Assembly: GCF_000698145.1 (NCBI RefSeq)
Contig: NZ_BAXB01000024.1
Span: 1 to 57,327, forward strand
DNA length: 57,327 nt
From: Geomicrobium sp. JCM 19039
GTDB taxonomy: Bacteria; Bacillota; Bacilli; Bacillales; Marinococcaceae
Reading direction: 5' to 3'
Shown: in pieces, positions 20,987-29,484 of the stretch
Numbering within the stretch: position 1 is the stretch's first letter
How the letters are laid out: each line of letters begins with the position of its first letter
The notes under the pieces: generated by a model
What the model was told of the DNA's origin: nothing
The model's input: the letters and a program-made list of their open reading frames with translations, nothing else
Databases searched by the model: none
Translations under genes and position numbers: made by a program

Positions 20987-21832
20987 ATGCGAAATGATCA
21001 TCAAAGGTCAGTGGAAGGTACTGGTGGTTTTTTATGGGAAGTGAACAATGGTGAAACAAGCCTGTTTTTGTTCGGGACCATTCATTTAGGGACGAACGAT
21101 TTCTATCCTCTGGACCCAATTGTCGAAGAAGCTTTTAATAATGCGGACATTGTTATGCCAGAAATATACGCGAATGAAAAGTCTATGGACCAAGAAGCGC
21201 TTATGAAGCTTGCCATGTTTAAAGACGGAAATACGCTTGATCAAGTATTGTCTGAACGTGTATATCATGAATTATCTGTACTGTTGCTTAAATATGAAAT
21301 GGACAGTAAAGATTTTCATATGTTCCAGCCTTGGTTAATGGACTTAATTCTATTAGACCTTGCTACTAAAGAAAGTAATGTTGATGCAGAAAAAAGCGTT
21401 GATCTGTATCTGTTGAATCGAGCAGAGAAGATGGGCAAAGAAATTGTACCTCTTGAAAGTGAAGGTGTGCAGAGTGAAATTTTTAGCAGCTTTACTTTAG
21501 AAACACAAATACAAGCATTAAAAAGGACAGTAAGGAATTTCAGTAATTTACCAAAAGAAACGGAGCAAAGTGCTCACAATTGGTTAAAGAGAGATGCTCG
21601 TTCTTTCATAAATACTCGAAACAACTTCGAGAACGATGGAATTAATAAAGAATATTTTGAGGGGATCAATGATCGACGCAATCTAGAAATGTCAGAGAAG
21701 CTTGATCAAGTTCTACGATCAGGTCTAGACAAGAGATACTTTGTGTTTGTTGGTTCTTTTCATGTGATTCTCGAACCGAGTATTCCCACGCTATTAGAAA
21801 ATAAAGGCTATAACGTAGCAAGGATATTGTAG
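20987..21832 (+). CDS. TraB/GumN-family protein (Tiki-like predicted metalloprotease)
   Basis: 281 residues from ATG 20987, with AGGGGG 7 nt before it; the ATG at 20945 has no ribosome site. The TraB/GumN/PrgY family marks are GFLWEV, FLFGTIHLG (first His), MPEI (acidic residue), and the C-terminal YFVFVGSFHV, where GxxH supplies the second His. Relatives are predicted metal-dependent peptidases; PrgY degrades or blocks a peptide pheromone. No signal peptide or membrane helix is evident, so this protein is probably cytosolic. The target is unknown; it stands alone between suf and the yun genes. Confidence 0.8.
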   Translation: MRNDHQRSVEGTGGFLWEVNNGETSLFLFGTIHLGTNDFYPLDPIVEEAFNNADIVMPEIYANEKSMDQEALMKLAMFKDGNTLDQVLSERVYHELSVLLLKYEMDSKDFHMFQPWLMDLILLDLATKESNVDAEKSVDLYLLNRAEKMGKEIVPLESEGVQSEIFSSFTLETQIQALKRTVRNFSNLPKETEQSAHNWLKRDARSFINTRNNFENDGINKEYFEGINDRRNLEMSEKLDQVLRSGLDKRYFVFVGSFHVILEPSIPTLLENKGYNVARIL

Positions 21833-22082
21833 GTCATTAACAGACAAGGGAACTCATTTTATTGTCTAGTGTTACGGCTAAAAACACAACTTCGCATTAT
21901 AGAACATCGTTGTTACGATATGAGATGGAGATGCTTTCGTATCTGCATACTCCGACACAAATAAGGAAGATATTTCATTCACAAATTCACCGGTGCTTCT
22001 CGTCTTCAATAGGTGATGTAGAAGCTCGAAACGTGATAAAATAAACGTAAAGAAAGAGTTGCACGAATGCGAGGGATAACGG

Positions 22083-22942
22083 ATGATCTATACAGGTTTA
22101 ACAGGCTGGGGAGATCATTATGATTTGTATACGAACGGAGTCCGAGGCACTGATAAGTTAGGAACGTACAGCAGCTTTTTTCCGACGGTAGAGGTAGATA
22201 GTACGTATTATGCGGTTCAGTCAGAAGCCGTTTGGGAGAAGTGGATCCGTGATACCCCCGATAATTTTCGTTTCGTCGTGAAGGCTTATGCTGCATGACG
22301 GGCCAATTAATGGAAAAGCCGCCATTTCCAGATGAGTTAACAATGTTTGAGGCTTTTCGCACTTCACTAAATCCTCTCATTGAATCGGGCAAGTTGGCGA
22401 TGATTTTATGCCAGTTTCCTCCATGGTTTGATTGCACGAAGGAACATGTAATGAAGCTCAGGAATGTACGAGAGATGCTTTCGGATGTACCAGTAGCAAT
22501 TGAATTTCGTCACCAAAGTTGGTATTCGGACCAATTTAGGGAACAGACATTGGCTTTTCTACATGAACATGACTACATTCATTCGGTCTGTGATGAGCCA
22601 CAAGCAGGGGAAGGTTCGATTCCGATCGTTCCGGTAGCAACGCATAAAGAAAAGACCCTCGTAAGACTCCATGGAAGAAATAAAGCGGGCTGGCGAAAAG
22701 AAACTGCTGGTGCAGACTGGCGCAAGGTCCGATACTTATATGATTACAACGAAAAAGAAATTCAAGAATGGTTGACGCGTGTAGAAGAGCTGCACGAGGC
22801 GTCAACCGATGTGTACGTGATTTGGAATAACAATTCTGGAGGTCATGCGGCGGGGAATGCCAGAACGTTTCTCGACATGGCTGGAATAACTTACGAAGGG
22901 CTTGCCCCGAAACAGCTGTCCCTTTTTGAAGAAGAGCGGTGA
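22083..22942 (+). CDS. yunF: DUF72 protein, YunF-like (frameshifted)
   Basis: About 287 residues once one base near 22296 is restored (...VVKAYAAMTGQ). DUF72 proteins form a TIM barrel of unknown activity. Visible: YTGLTGWGDH at the start, FFPTVEVDSTYYAV, the barrel strand FRFVVKAY, ILCQFPPWF, VAIEFRHQSWY, VRLHGRN and the late VIWNNNSGGHAAGNA, followed by LSLFEEER. It lies directly upstream of yunD and yunC; all three belong to the yun cluster of B. subtilis. The break is in keeping with the other single-base errors in this window. Confidence 0.86.
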
Positions 22943-22946
22943 GCAG

Positions 22947-24338
22947 ATGGAAACCATCTATCTATATCATACGAATGATTTGCATAGCCACCTGAGCCAG
23001 TGGCCAAAAATCGTCCACTACTTAGAGCATCAAAAGCAGTACCACAGTTCTAACCGGGAGCAGGCACTGTTTTTTGATCTCGGTGACCATGCCGACCGAG
23101 TGCATCCTGTGACAGAAGCGACGTCGGGAAGGGGAAACGTTGAGCTTTTGAACGATTCTCCAATTCAATATGCGACGATTGGCAACAACGAAGGCATTAC
23201 CTTCTCAAAGGAAGGCTTGGACCGATTGTACCAGCAAGCCAAGTTCAAAGTGATTTTGAGCAATCTCTATGACCAAGATGGCAAACGACCAAGCTGGGCA
23301 GAGCCAACGCAAGTTCACACGTTAAATAACGGAGTGCGGTTAGGGTTTATCGGTTTGACGGCTGCATTTTATCCGTTTTATGAAAAGCTCGGATGGTCAA
23401 TTGAACATCCTCTTGCCAATCTAGAACGTGAATTACCGAAGCTACAAAAGCAAGCCGATACGATTATCGTACTTTCTCACCTCGGTTTTTTTATGGACGA
23501 ACAGATTGCGGAAGACTTTGATGTGGATGTCATTCTCGGCGCACACACGCATCATCGACTCGACCCTGCGCCAACGATGAATGGTACGTTAATTACACAA
23601 ACCGGTAAGCTCGGAACCGATGTTGGCAAGGTGGAGCTTTCCTTTTCGAACAAGCAACTCGTCCGTACGTCCGGCTCATTAATTCCGATTACAGCAACGG
23701 CTGCAGACTCTCACAAAGCATTACAGACGTATACACGCTTACAAGCGGAAACTTTAGAGATCTTAGCCGAAGAGATTGGAACGTCAGATGAACGGCTTGA
23801 GATTTCGTGGACGCACCCGTCTGCGTTTTCCTCCTTCGTCGTTGAGCATTTGCGTGAGTGGTGCGGTGTGGATATGGCGATGATGCACAGTGGTTTGTTA
23901 CTCGCCTCACTCAGGGAAGGGTCAATGACACGTAGAGATCTTCACCACATTTGCCCTCATCCGATCAATCCAGCGGTCGTAACGCTAAGCGGACAGCAGT
24001 TGATTGAAGCCGTTCACCGGTCATTTACCGAGCGGATGGTTCACTTGCCCCTTAAAGGGTACGGTTTTCGAGGAATTCAGTTAGGTGTTATGGTGTTTGC
24101 TGGGATGGAAGTCGGGTATGAGTTTGATGACGTGAATGGGTATAACGTGACGCACATTACGAAACAAGGTGAGCGGATTGTGCCAGAGCTTGAATATAAC
24201 GTAGCGGTTCCGGACATGCTCACGTTTGGCACACTTTATCCAGAAGTAGCAGCAAGCACGAATAAACAGTACTTTATGCCAGAACTATTACGTGATGTGA
24301 TTGCGTGGGCATTCACATCAAAGACAAATGAACAATGA
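22947..24338 (+). CDS. yunD: Bimetallic phosphoesterase / 5'-nucleotidase-like protein YunD
   Basis: 463 residues from ATG 22947. N-terminal calcineurin-like domain with metal motifs HTNDLHSHL, FDLGDHAD, GNNEG, LSHLGF and GAHTHHRL; C-terminal 5'-nucleotidase domain from about residue 280 (FVVEHLREWCGVDMAMMHSG, LHHICPHP). It should hydrolyse phosphate from nucleotides or similar. Unlike UshA-type enzymes there is no signal peptide, as in B. subtilis YunD. Four bases separate it from yunF. Confidence 0.88.
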   Translation: METIYLYHTNDLHSHLSQWPKIVHYLEHQKQYHSSNREQALFFDLGDHADRVHPVTEATSGRGNVELLNDSPIQYATIGNNEGITFSKEGLDRLYQQAKFKVILSNLYDQDGKRPSWAEPTQVHTLNNGVRLGFIGLTAAFYPFYEKLGWSIEHPLANLERELPKLQKQADTIIVLSHLGFFMDEQIAEDFDVDVILGAHTHHRLDPAPTMNGTLITQTGKLGTDVGKVELSFSNKQLVRTSGSLIPITATAADSHKALQTYTRLQAETLEILAEEIGTSDERLEISWTHPSAFSSFVVEHLREWCGVDMAMMHSGLLLASLREGSMTRRDLHHICPHPINPAVVTLSGQQLIEAVHRSFTERMVHLPLKGYGFRGIQLGVMVFAGMEVGYEFDDVNGYNVTHITKQGERIVPELEYNVAVPDMLTFGTLYPEVAASTNKQYFMPELLRDVIAWAFTSKTNEQ

Positions 24339-24406
24339 ACATGGCCCGAACGACCTTTGGCTAAGATCATACAATATGGAGATTAAATGTGACAGGTGGG
24401 ATCGTT

Positions 24407-24709
24407 ATGATGGAAATGAGACCCGTTGAAATTGACGGTGTATGGTTTCAGGCAGTGTCTATGAAGCTTCCAAAAACTAACTTTATGGCAGTTACTAATG
24501 ATGTAGGCTATATCATGTGTGGAGCTCTTGATGTTGGACTTCTAAATGAAAAGCTTGCGGATCGTGAGATCGTTGCAGGACGTGCAGTGGGCGTTCGCTC
24601 CATTGAGCAACTTTTAGATGCACCATTAGAATCCATTACCATTGCTGCGGAAAAACTCGGCATTCATGAAGGAATGACCGGTAGAGAAGCGTTGCTAAAA
24701 ATGAAGTAA
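24407..24709 (+). CDS. yunC: DUF1805 protein YunC
   Basis: 100 residues from ATG 24407 (AGGTGGG 6 nt upstream); GTG 24389 is possible too. The sequence [31 protein letters not shown], given here in parts as LPKTNFMAV and [10 protein letters not shown], and [18 protein letters not shown] are the DUF1805 core. Small domain of unknown function, next to yunD as in B. subtilis. Confidence 0.88.
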   Translation: MMEMRPVEIDGVWFQAVSMKLPKTNFMAVTNDVGYIMCGALDVGLLNEKLADREIVAGRAVGVRSIEQLLDAPLESITIAAEKLGIHEGMTGREALLKMK

Positions 24710-24715
24710 TTTATG

Positions 24716-24744
24716 GCGCACCTGCTTGCCAAGAGTAGGTGCGC
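24716..24744 (+). other. Hairpin between yunC and thyA
   Basis: GCGCACCT (24716-24723) pairs with AGGTGCGC (24737-24744); an inner CTT/AAG can extend the fold. No T-run follows, so this is a weak terminator or a leader structure of the thyA message. Confidence 0.55.
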
Positions 24745-24764
24745 GTAAAGAGGAGAGAATTGAC

Positions 24765-25727
24765 ATGAGTCAGAGTGAACAACAATACTTGGATTTGCTC
24801 CGCGACGTATTGGCGCATGGAGACGAGAAGTCTGATCGGACAGGCACCGGAACGCTTTCAGTGTTTGGTAGACAAATGCGCTTCGACTTGAGTGACGGAT
24901 TTCCGATGCTCACAACAAAGAAGCTGCCTTTCAAACTCATTAAAAGTGAGCTGCTTTGGTTCCTAAAAGGGATGACGAACATTCAATACTTATTGAAGCA
25001 TAACAATAACATTTGGAATGAATGGGCATTTGAGCGCTACGTACAGAGCAAGGATTACACGGGACCGGATATGGCCAACTTCGCTCTTCGGGCAACGAAA
25101 GACGAGCAGTTTCAACATGTGTACAAGCAAGAGATGGAGGCTTTCAAACAAAAAGTACTCACTGATGATCAGTTTGCGACAAAATATGGAGAACTCGGCG
25201 ACATTTATGGGAAACAATGGCGAGCGTGGAAAACAAGTGCTGGTGAGACAATCGATCAGATTGCTGATGTGATCCGTATGATTAGAACGAATCCGGATTC
25301 AAGGCGACTCATTGTATCCGCGTGGAATCCTGAAGATGTACCGACGATGGCGTTGCCGCCGTGTCATACGATGTTCCAGTTTTACGTGGCGAATGGAAAG
25401 TTGTCGTGTCAATTGTACCAACGCTCTGCAGACATTTTTCTCGGTGTGCCGTTTAACATCGCGAGCTACGCTTTGCTTACGCATTTAATCGCAAAAGAGT
25501 GCGGATTGGATGTTGGTGAGTTCGTGCATACGATTGGTGACGCTCATCTATACAACAATCACATCGAGCAAGCGAAGGAACAGCTTGAAAGGGACATGTA
25601 CCCCTTGCCTGAACTTACAATGTCAGCGCGAGCGTTAGAAAGCTCGGTGTTTGATTTTGACATAGAAGATATTAAGCTCAAAGATTACGAAGCGCACCCG
25701 GCGATTCGAGCGCCGATTGCGGTATAA
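24765..25727 (+). CDS. thyA: Thymidylate synthase
   Basis: 320 residues from ATG 24765 with AGGAGAG upstream. Makes dTMP from dUMP using methylene-tetrahydrofolate. [19 protein letters not shown] and FPMLTTKKL at the start, the longer insert of the S. aureus/Lactobacillus type (residues about 85-150), the nucleophilic Cys in [35 protein letters not shown] split as QLYQRSAD and GVPFNIASY, and HLYNNHIEQ, then APIAV at the end. Followed after 11 bp by dfrA, which recycles the dihydrofolate that this reaction produces. Confidence 0.96.
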   Translation: MSQSEQQYLDLLRDVLAHGDEKSDRTGTGTLSVFGRQMRFDLSDGFPMLTTKKLPFKLIKSELLWFLKGMTNIQYLLKHNNNIWNEWAFERYVQSKDYTGPDMANFALRATKDEQFQHVYKQEMEAFKQKVLTDDQFATKYGELGDIYGKQWRAWKTSAGETIDQIADVIRMIRTNPDSRRLIVSAWNPEDVPTMALPPCHTMFQFYVANGKLSCQLYQRSADIFLGVPFNIASYALLTHLIAKECGLDVGEFVHTIGDAHLYNNHIEQAKEQLERDMYPLPELTMSARALESSVFDFDIEDIKLKDYEAHPAIRAPIAV

Positions 25728-25738
25728 GGATGGTGGGG

Positions 25739-26224
25739 ATGAAGATTTCAATGATTGCCGCTCACGACTTGAACCGAGGCATCGGTAAGGATAACGAGAT
25801 GCCTTGGCATCTGCCAGCGGATTTTCGCTACTTGAAAAAGGTGACAACCGGCCATCCGCTTATCATGGGGCGTTCTACATTTGCATCCATTGGCAAGCCG
25901 TTACCAGAGCGGCGAAACATCGTGATTACGAGTCGAACAGATTACTTCCCTGACGGTGTGGAAGTCGTCCATTCGTTAGATGAAGCCATTGAACGTTGTA
26001 CAGGCGTTTCCGAAGTCTTTATCTTTGGAGGAAGCTCGGTGTATGAACAGGCGATGCAAAGAGCGGACAAGTTATACATTACCGAAGTAAAAGAACGGTT
26101 TGATGTGGACCGGTACTTCCCAGCGTATACAGACGAAGACTGGCAGCTTGTTTGGGAAGAAGCAGGCCGGGTTGATGAGCGAAATCGGTACGCTCATACG
26201 TTTAAACAATATGAACGAAAATAA
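25739..26224 (+). CDS. dfrA: Dihydrofolate reductase
   Basis: 161 residues from ATG 25739 with AAGGA at 25727-25731. Reduces dihydrofolate to tetrahydrofolate with NADPH. MIAAHDLNRGIGKDNEMPWHLPAD (catalytic Asp after Leu-Pro-Ala), MGRSTFASIGKPLPERRNIV in parts, and FIFGGSSVYEQAM are all diagnostic. Coupled with thyA in one operon that ends at the following hairpin. Confidence 0.96.
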   Translation: MKISMIAAHDLNRGIGKDNEMPWHLPADFRYLKKVTTGHPLIMGRSTFASIGKPLPERRNIVITSRTDYFPDGVEVVHSLDEAIERCTGVSEVFIFGGSSVYEQAMQRADKLYITEVKERFDVDRYFPAYTDEDWQLVWEEAGRVDERNRYAHTFKQYERK

Positions 26225-26233
26225 TGCCTCGTC

Positions 26234-26268
26234 AAAACTGCGTCCTGTTGTTCTGGATGCAGTTTTTG
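26234..26268 (+). terminator. Terminator of thyA-dfrA
   Basis: AAAACTGCGTCC (26234-26245) pairs with GGATGCAGTTTT (26255-26266), one mismatch, followed by T. Confidence 0.82.
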
Positions 26269-26332
26269 CGGTTTTATGGGGAAAGGGTGAGGGAAAAGGA
26301 TAGCAAGTCATTAGGAAATGAAGGGGGCAACC

Positions 26333-26963
26333 GTGTCTAAATGGAAAGGACTCTATCTGATTCGTTTAGCCGTGCTTGTTTCCGCATGTACTGATGCCGA
26401 GCAACAATTAGCGCCACTGGAAGAATACGAAATTGAGCTTCATGACCATGAGGATAATCCCTACTCTGAACCCTTGCCTGAACTCGAGTATGAGTAGGTA
26501 GAAACGATGTGAATGCAAGTGTCTGCATACATGCAAGAGGACCAAGCGGATTACCTTGTCGACGAAGCATCCCTACTAGCCGGGGAAGTTTTGCTTTGGA
26601 TAAACCTCGCCTCAGGTCATACAGATGACGAGGTGCAGCGAACGATTACAGGATTGATCGGTTGGCCAGGTCTTAATGAAGCAGATTGGAATGCATTAGA
26701 AGATAAGGAAGCGCCAATGGATTGGGGTTACTTGAAGATGCAACTGCGATCAATGTTGGCATGGATGGCATTGATTGGGATGCAGGTCCGGTCATCGTTA
26801 TGGATAGTCAGAAAATTCAATAATGATTCGTAGTGACGGGCAATGGAATGGACTGTTTGATTTTGAAAGTACGCATGTTGCTTTCTTAACATCTAGTCAT
26901 TGGGAAATTGAGCTCGATAAAGAAGCGGTAATTAATCAAGTTATTGTTCCTGATGAAACGTGA
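26333..26963 (+). pseudogene. Broken gene for a small secreted or lipoprotein-like protein
   Basis: Three reading frames in sequence look like pieces of one protein of about 200 residues. Piece 1 (26333-26497, GTG start after AAGGGGG) has a short hydrophobic stretch and lipobox-like LVSAC, then an acidic tail. Piece 2 (about 26513-26780) reads VDEASLLAGEVLLWINLASG and ADWNALEDKEAPMDWGYLKM in parts. Piece 3 (about 26780-26963) includes GIDWDAGPVIVMDSQKI and, after another shift, SDGQWNGLFDFES. No family is recognised. Either several sequencing indels or true decay; the neighbouring lipoprotein gene suggests related surface proteins. Confidence 0.42.
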
Positions 26964-27015
26964 GCTGTTTGTGAACCGTAAATAACTGAGTAAGGTTCAT
27001 GAACGGAGGAGAACG

Positions 27016-27390
27016 ATGAAACATTGGGTATTGATTGGCATTGTGACAAGCTTACTGCTGACCGGTTGCCAAGAGCAAGGCAGTGTCAATCTTTCAGAGG
27101 CTGAACGGTTTATTGTCCGTATGCAGTCAGGGGAGTTTAAAGAAGCAGCAGAGCAGATTAGTGTGGATTTAAAAGCGCACATTTCTCCTGAACTGATTGA
27201 AGACGCGTGGAAAACAGCGAACGAACGTTATGGAAATGTGCTGCAATATGATTATGTGAATACGAAATTCGAAGACGGCTATGAGACCATTTACTTTCAC
27301 GGAACAGTCACAGATATGGAGCGACTCATTAGTGTGTCGTTTAATGAACAAGATGACGTGATAGGATTTCACTTTACACATGAGGAGTGA
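27016..27390 (+). CDS. Small DUF3887-like lipoprotein
   Basis: 124 residues; GGAGGAG 6 nt before ATG 27016. Signal with lipobox LLTGC (Cys about residue 18), so anchored on the outer membrane face. The rest resembles DUF3887: a short helix AERFIVRMQSGEFKEAAEQI, SPELIEDAWKTANERYGNV in part, then paired strands. Domains of this fold often act as small dimer or ligand modules beside hydrolases. Function unknown. The next gene begins 8 bp after its stop. Confidence 0.72.
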   Translation: MKHWVLIGIVTSLLLTGCQEQGSVNLSEAERFIVRMQSGEFKEAAEQISVDLKAHISPELIEDAWKTANERYGNVLQYDYVNTKFEDGYETIYFHGTVTDMERLISVSFNEQDDVIGFHFTHEE

Positions 27391-27398
27391 ACGTACAC

Positions 27399-28508
27399 GT
27401 GAAGTTTCATGCGAATTACCCCTATTTATATATGATGAAAAACGGCACAGATTCCAATGTGCACGTATTCGAAGTGAAAGATACAAGTTCATACTATACG
27501 ATTGTTCAGTTCATGGATGACAAGGGAACGTCACGTGAGATTCCTTGGGACGCGTATGAGCGAGTGCCAGGACAATCGTTGGAACAATTTGATCACCGGC
27601 AGGCAACAGTGGCATCTGGTGGGGCAAGTCTTGCACCTCGTGACGTACACAAAATCGTGTGTGAGTTAAACCGCATGTTACAGCAACACGGTACGTTGGC
27701 AAAGCCCGATGCCCCTGTCCATATTTCAGCAAGTGAGGGGGATGCTGGTGTATTACAAATCGGCTTAGCAGGTGAACGAACCGTTCTAGTGTTTCCAGAC
27801 CAGCTGCAGTACGGTCCGGTTGCACAGTTAGAAACATGGAAGGGCATTGAAAACCGTCACGAATGGCTCGTAGAGAGATTTGGTATTCATCCTAGGGAGA
27901 GTGAATACGAACGGCTAAATCTGTATGATCGTTTTCGTCTGCAGCTTCAAGATATTCCTTCTCATGTTCCGATCTACGTATGGCATAATCGGGAGGCTGG
28001 AGGGGAAACGGCCCGGAAATTGATCCTCGCTTGGTTGCAAGACACCCGCAATGAGACGTACACCGTTCCTTTTAAGGTTGATGATCGTTCTGATGTGAAA
28101 AATATTAAGACAACGCTCATGTCCCAGTTGGCGGAAAACGCCGAGCCAGTAGCAAAAAACGAAGGCCACTTACTCGCTTGGAAGACGTTTTCAAGGCAGG
28201 TAGGAGAGCTTCGAATCGTGAACAATGGTCAATTATTAACCGTTCCAGTTTCGGCATATGATGAGGAGATTGAGCGGGCGGTTGACCAAGTAAAGAAAGT
28301 GAATGACGAAGGGTTTGCGAGTGCAACCGAAGTCATTCAAACCGTTTTAGCTAACGGCGAGCCACACATCCAGCACCTTGGATTCTTATTTTTTGAATAT
28401 CGCATTTACGAGTTAATCATTCATCAAAAGCGCTTAATTATGAGCGGAAATCCGAGAAGGATGAATCGAATAAAAGTGAAACGCGTAACTGAAAAATTTC
28501 ATGCTTGA
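27399..28508 (+). CDS. DUF1835/DUF3658-type protein with extra N-terminal domain
   Basis: 369 residues from GTG 27399 (GAGGAG 11 nt upstream, inside the end of the preceding gene). Residues about 1-60 form an unrecognised beta-rich part with many aromatic residues. The middle (VLVFPDQLQYGPV through WLVERF) resembles DUF1835, and the C-terminal part (GFASATEVIQTVLANGE, FLFFEYRIYELI) resembles DUF3658. Such proteins are common in Bacillus and of unknown function. Cytosolic by appearance. Ends before a terminator that also carries the yunB ribosome site. Confidence 0.68.
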   Translation: MKFHANYPYLYMMKNGTDSNVHVFEVKDTSSYYTIVQFMDDKGTSREIPWDAYERVPGQSLEQFDHRQATVASGGASLAPRDVHKIVCELNRMLQQHGTLAKPDAPVHISASEGDAGVLQIGLAGERTVLVFPDQLQYGPVAQLETWKGIENRHEWLVERFGIHPRESEYERLNLYDRFRLQLQDIPSHVPIYVWHNREAGGETARKLILAWLQDTRNETYTVPFKVDDRSDVKNIKTTLMSQLAENAEPVAKNEGHLLAWKTFSRQVGELRIVNNGQLLTVPVSAYDEEIERAVDQVKKVNDEGFASATEVIQTVLANGEPHIQHLGFLFFEYRIYELIIHQKRLIMSGNPRRMNRIKVKRVTEKFHA

Positions 28509-28514
28509 ACCCGT

Positions 28515-28551
28515 CCCCTTCTGCATATATATGGTTGCAGGAGGGGTTTTT
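28515..28551 (+). terminator. Terminator whose 3' arm contains the yunB ribosome-binding site
   Basis: CCCCTTCTGCA (28515-28525) pairs with TGCAGGAGGGG (28536-28546), one mismatch, then TTTTT. The right arm carries AGGAGGGG, the ribosome site of yunB (ATG 28554). Read-through transcripts would fold the ribosome site away, so yunB should be translated only from its own promoter if that begins inside the hairpin. Confidence 0.75.
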
Positions 28552-28553
28552 GT

Positions 28554-29408
28554 ATGGCACTGAAACGCTCAAAAATAGTGAAACCACAAAAGTCAAAAAG
28601 AGGCGGACCACTCCCGTTTCGTTACGTATTTCTGATCTCTCTTGCTATTTTTCTCGTGATGACCATCCATGGGTTGTATTTCGTTGACCAGCATATTCGT
28701 CCATCGCTCATGTCCATCGCAGTTGTAGAGACGAAAAGAATCGCGCAACACGCCGTAACAGAAGCAATATCTCAAGAGATGACCGATGGAGAAGATATGG
28801 ATGATCTTGTTCTGATTGAACGAAGTGAAAACGGAGACATCTCTTCACTCGCATTTAATGCACAAGTGTACAACCGCGTGCTTTCCGATGCAACAATGGT
28901 CGTTCAAGATTACTTGCAAGAAGTGCAGCGCGGTATTACGCAAGGGGATATGCCTAGAGAGTTGGAAGAAGAATTTGAAGATACGGGTGTAGGAAATGTA
29001 GAAGATGGTGCGATTTATACGATTCCGTTAGGGATGGCGACGGGAAATGCATTACTCGCAAACTTAGGCCCTCGTGTACCTGTGAGTTTTTCTGTTATTG
29101 GAGAAATTCATGCAGATATGGAAGAACAGATTGAGAATGTCGGGATTAACAATACGTGGTTACGCATTAGCGTAGCGATTGATATGGATGTGCGTGTTGT
29201 CATACCGTTTGGGACGGAAGAAGATCACGTACAGTATTCGGTGCCTGTCGGTATGGTATTTGTTCCTGGAGATGTTCCTGATTATTACGGGCAAGGTGGA
29301 GGCATGCCAGTGCCTGCCATTATGCCGAGTGGGGAGGAGGAAAGTGTGGAAATGCAAGGTCCTGAAACGCCGACAGAGGAAGGCAATAATAACGACGTGA
29401 GCAATTAG
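28554..29408 (+). CDS. yunB: Sporulation protein YunB
   Basis: 284 residues. A basic N-terminus and one membrane helix (FRYVFLISLAIFLVMTIHGLYF, residues about 20-42) are followed by an extracytoplasmic domain with IRPSLMSIAVVETKRIAQHAV and IPLGMATGNALLANLGPRVPV in parts, as in YunB, a mother-cell protein needed for normal spores in B. subtilis (sigma-E regulon). The C-terminus is an acidic, Pro-rich tail longer than I expect for the family. Its ribosome site lies in the 3' arm of the preceding terminator. Confidence 0.9.
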   Translation: MALKRSKIVKPQKSKRGGPLPFRYVFLISLAIFLVMTIHGLYFVDQHIRPSLMSIAVVETKRIAQHAVTEAISQEMTDGEDMDDLVLIERSENGDISSLAFNAQVYNRVLSDATMVVQDYLQEVQRGITQGDMPRELEEEFEDTGVGNVEDGAIYTIPLGMATGNALLANLGPRVPVSFSVIGEIHADMEEQIENVGINNTWLRISVAIDMDVRVVIPFGTEEDHVQYSVPVGMVFVPGDVPDYYGQGGGMPVPAIMPSGEEESVEMQGPETPTEEGNNNDVSN

Positions 29409-29421
29409 TTATAAAAAGATT

Positions 29422-29451
29422 TTGACACATTTCAGCAATTTAATTTATAAT
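29422..29451 (+). promoter_or_regulatory. Promoter of the NSS transporter gene
   Basis: TTGACA (29422-29427), 18-nt spacer, TATAAT (29446-29451). Confidence 0.75.
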
Positions 29452-29484
29452 TTTCTATAATATTACAAAAAGGGGGTTTATATA

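Noticed and set aside
20987..21832. Conjugation protein TraB
   Set aside because: The TraB/GumN name comes from PrgY-like pheromone shutdown proteins; no transfer genes or mobile-element features are nearby.
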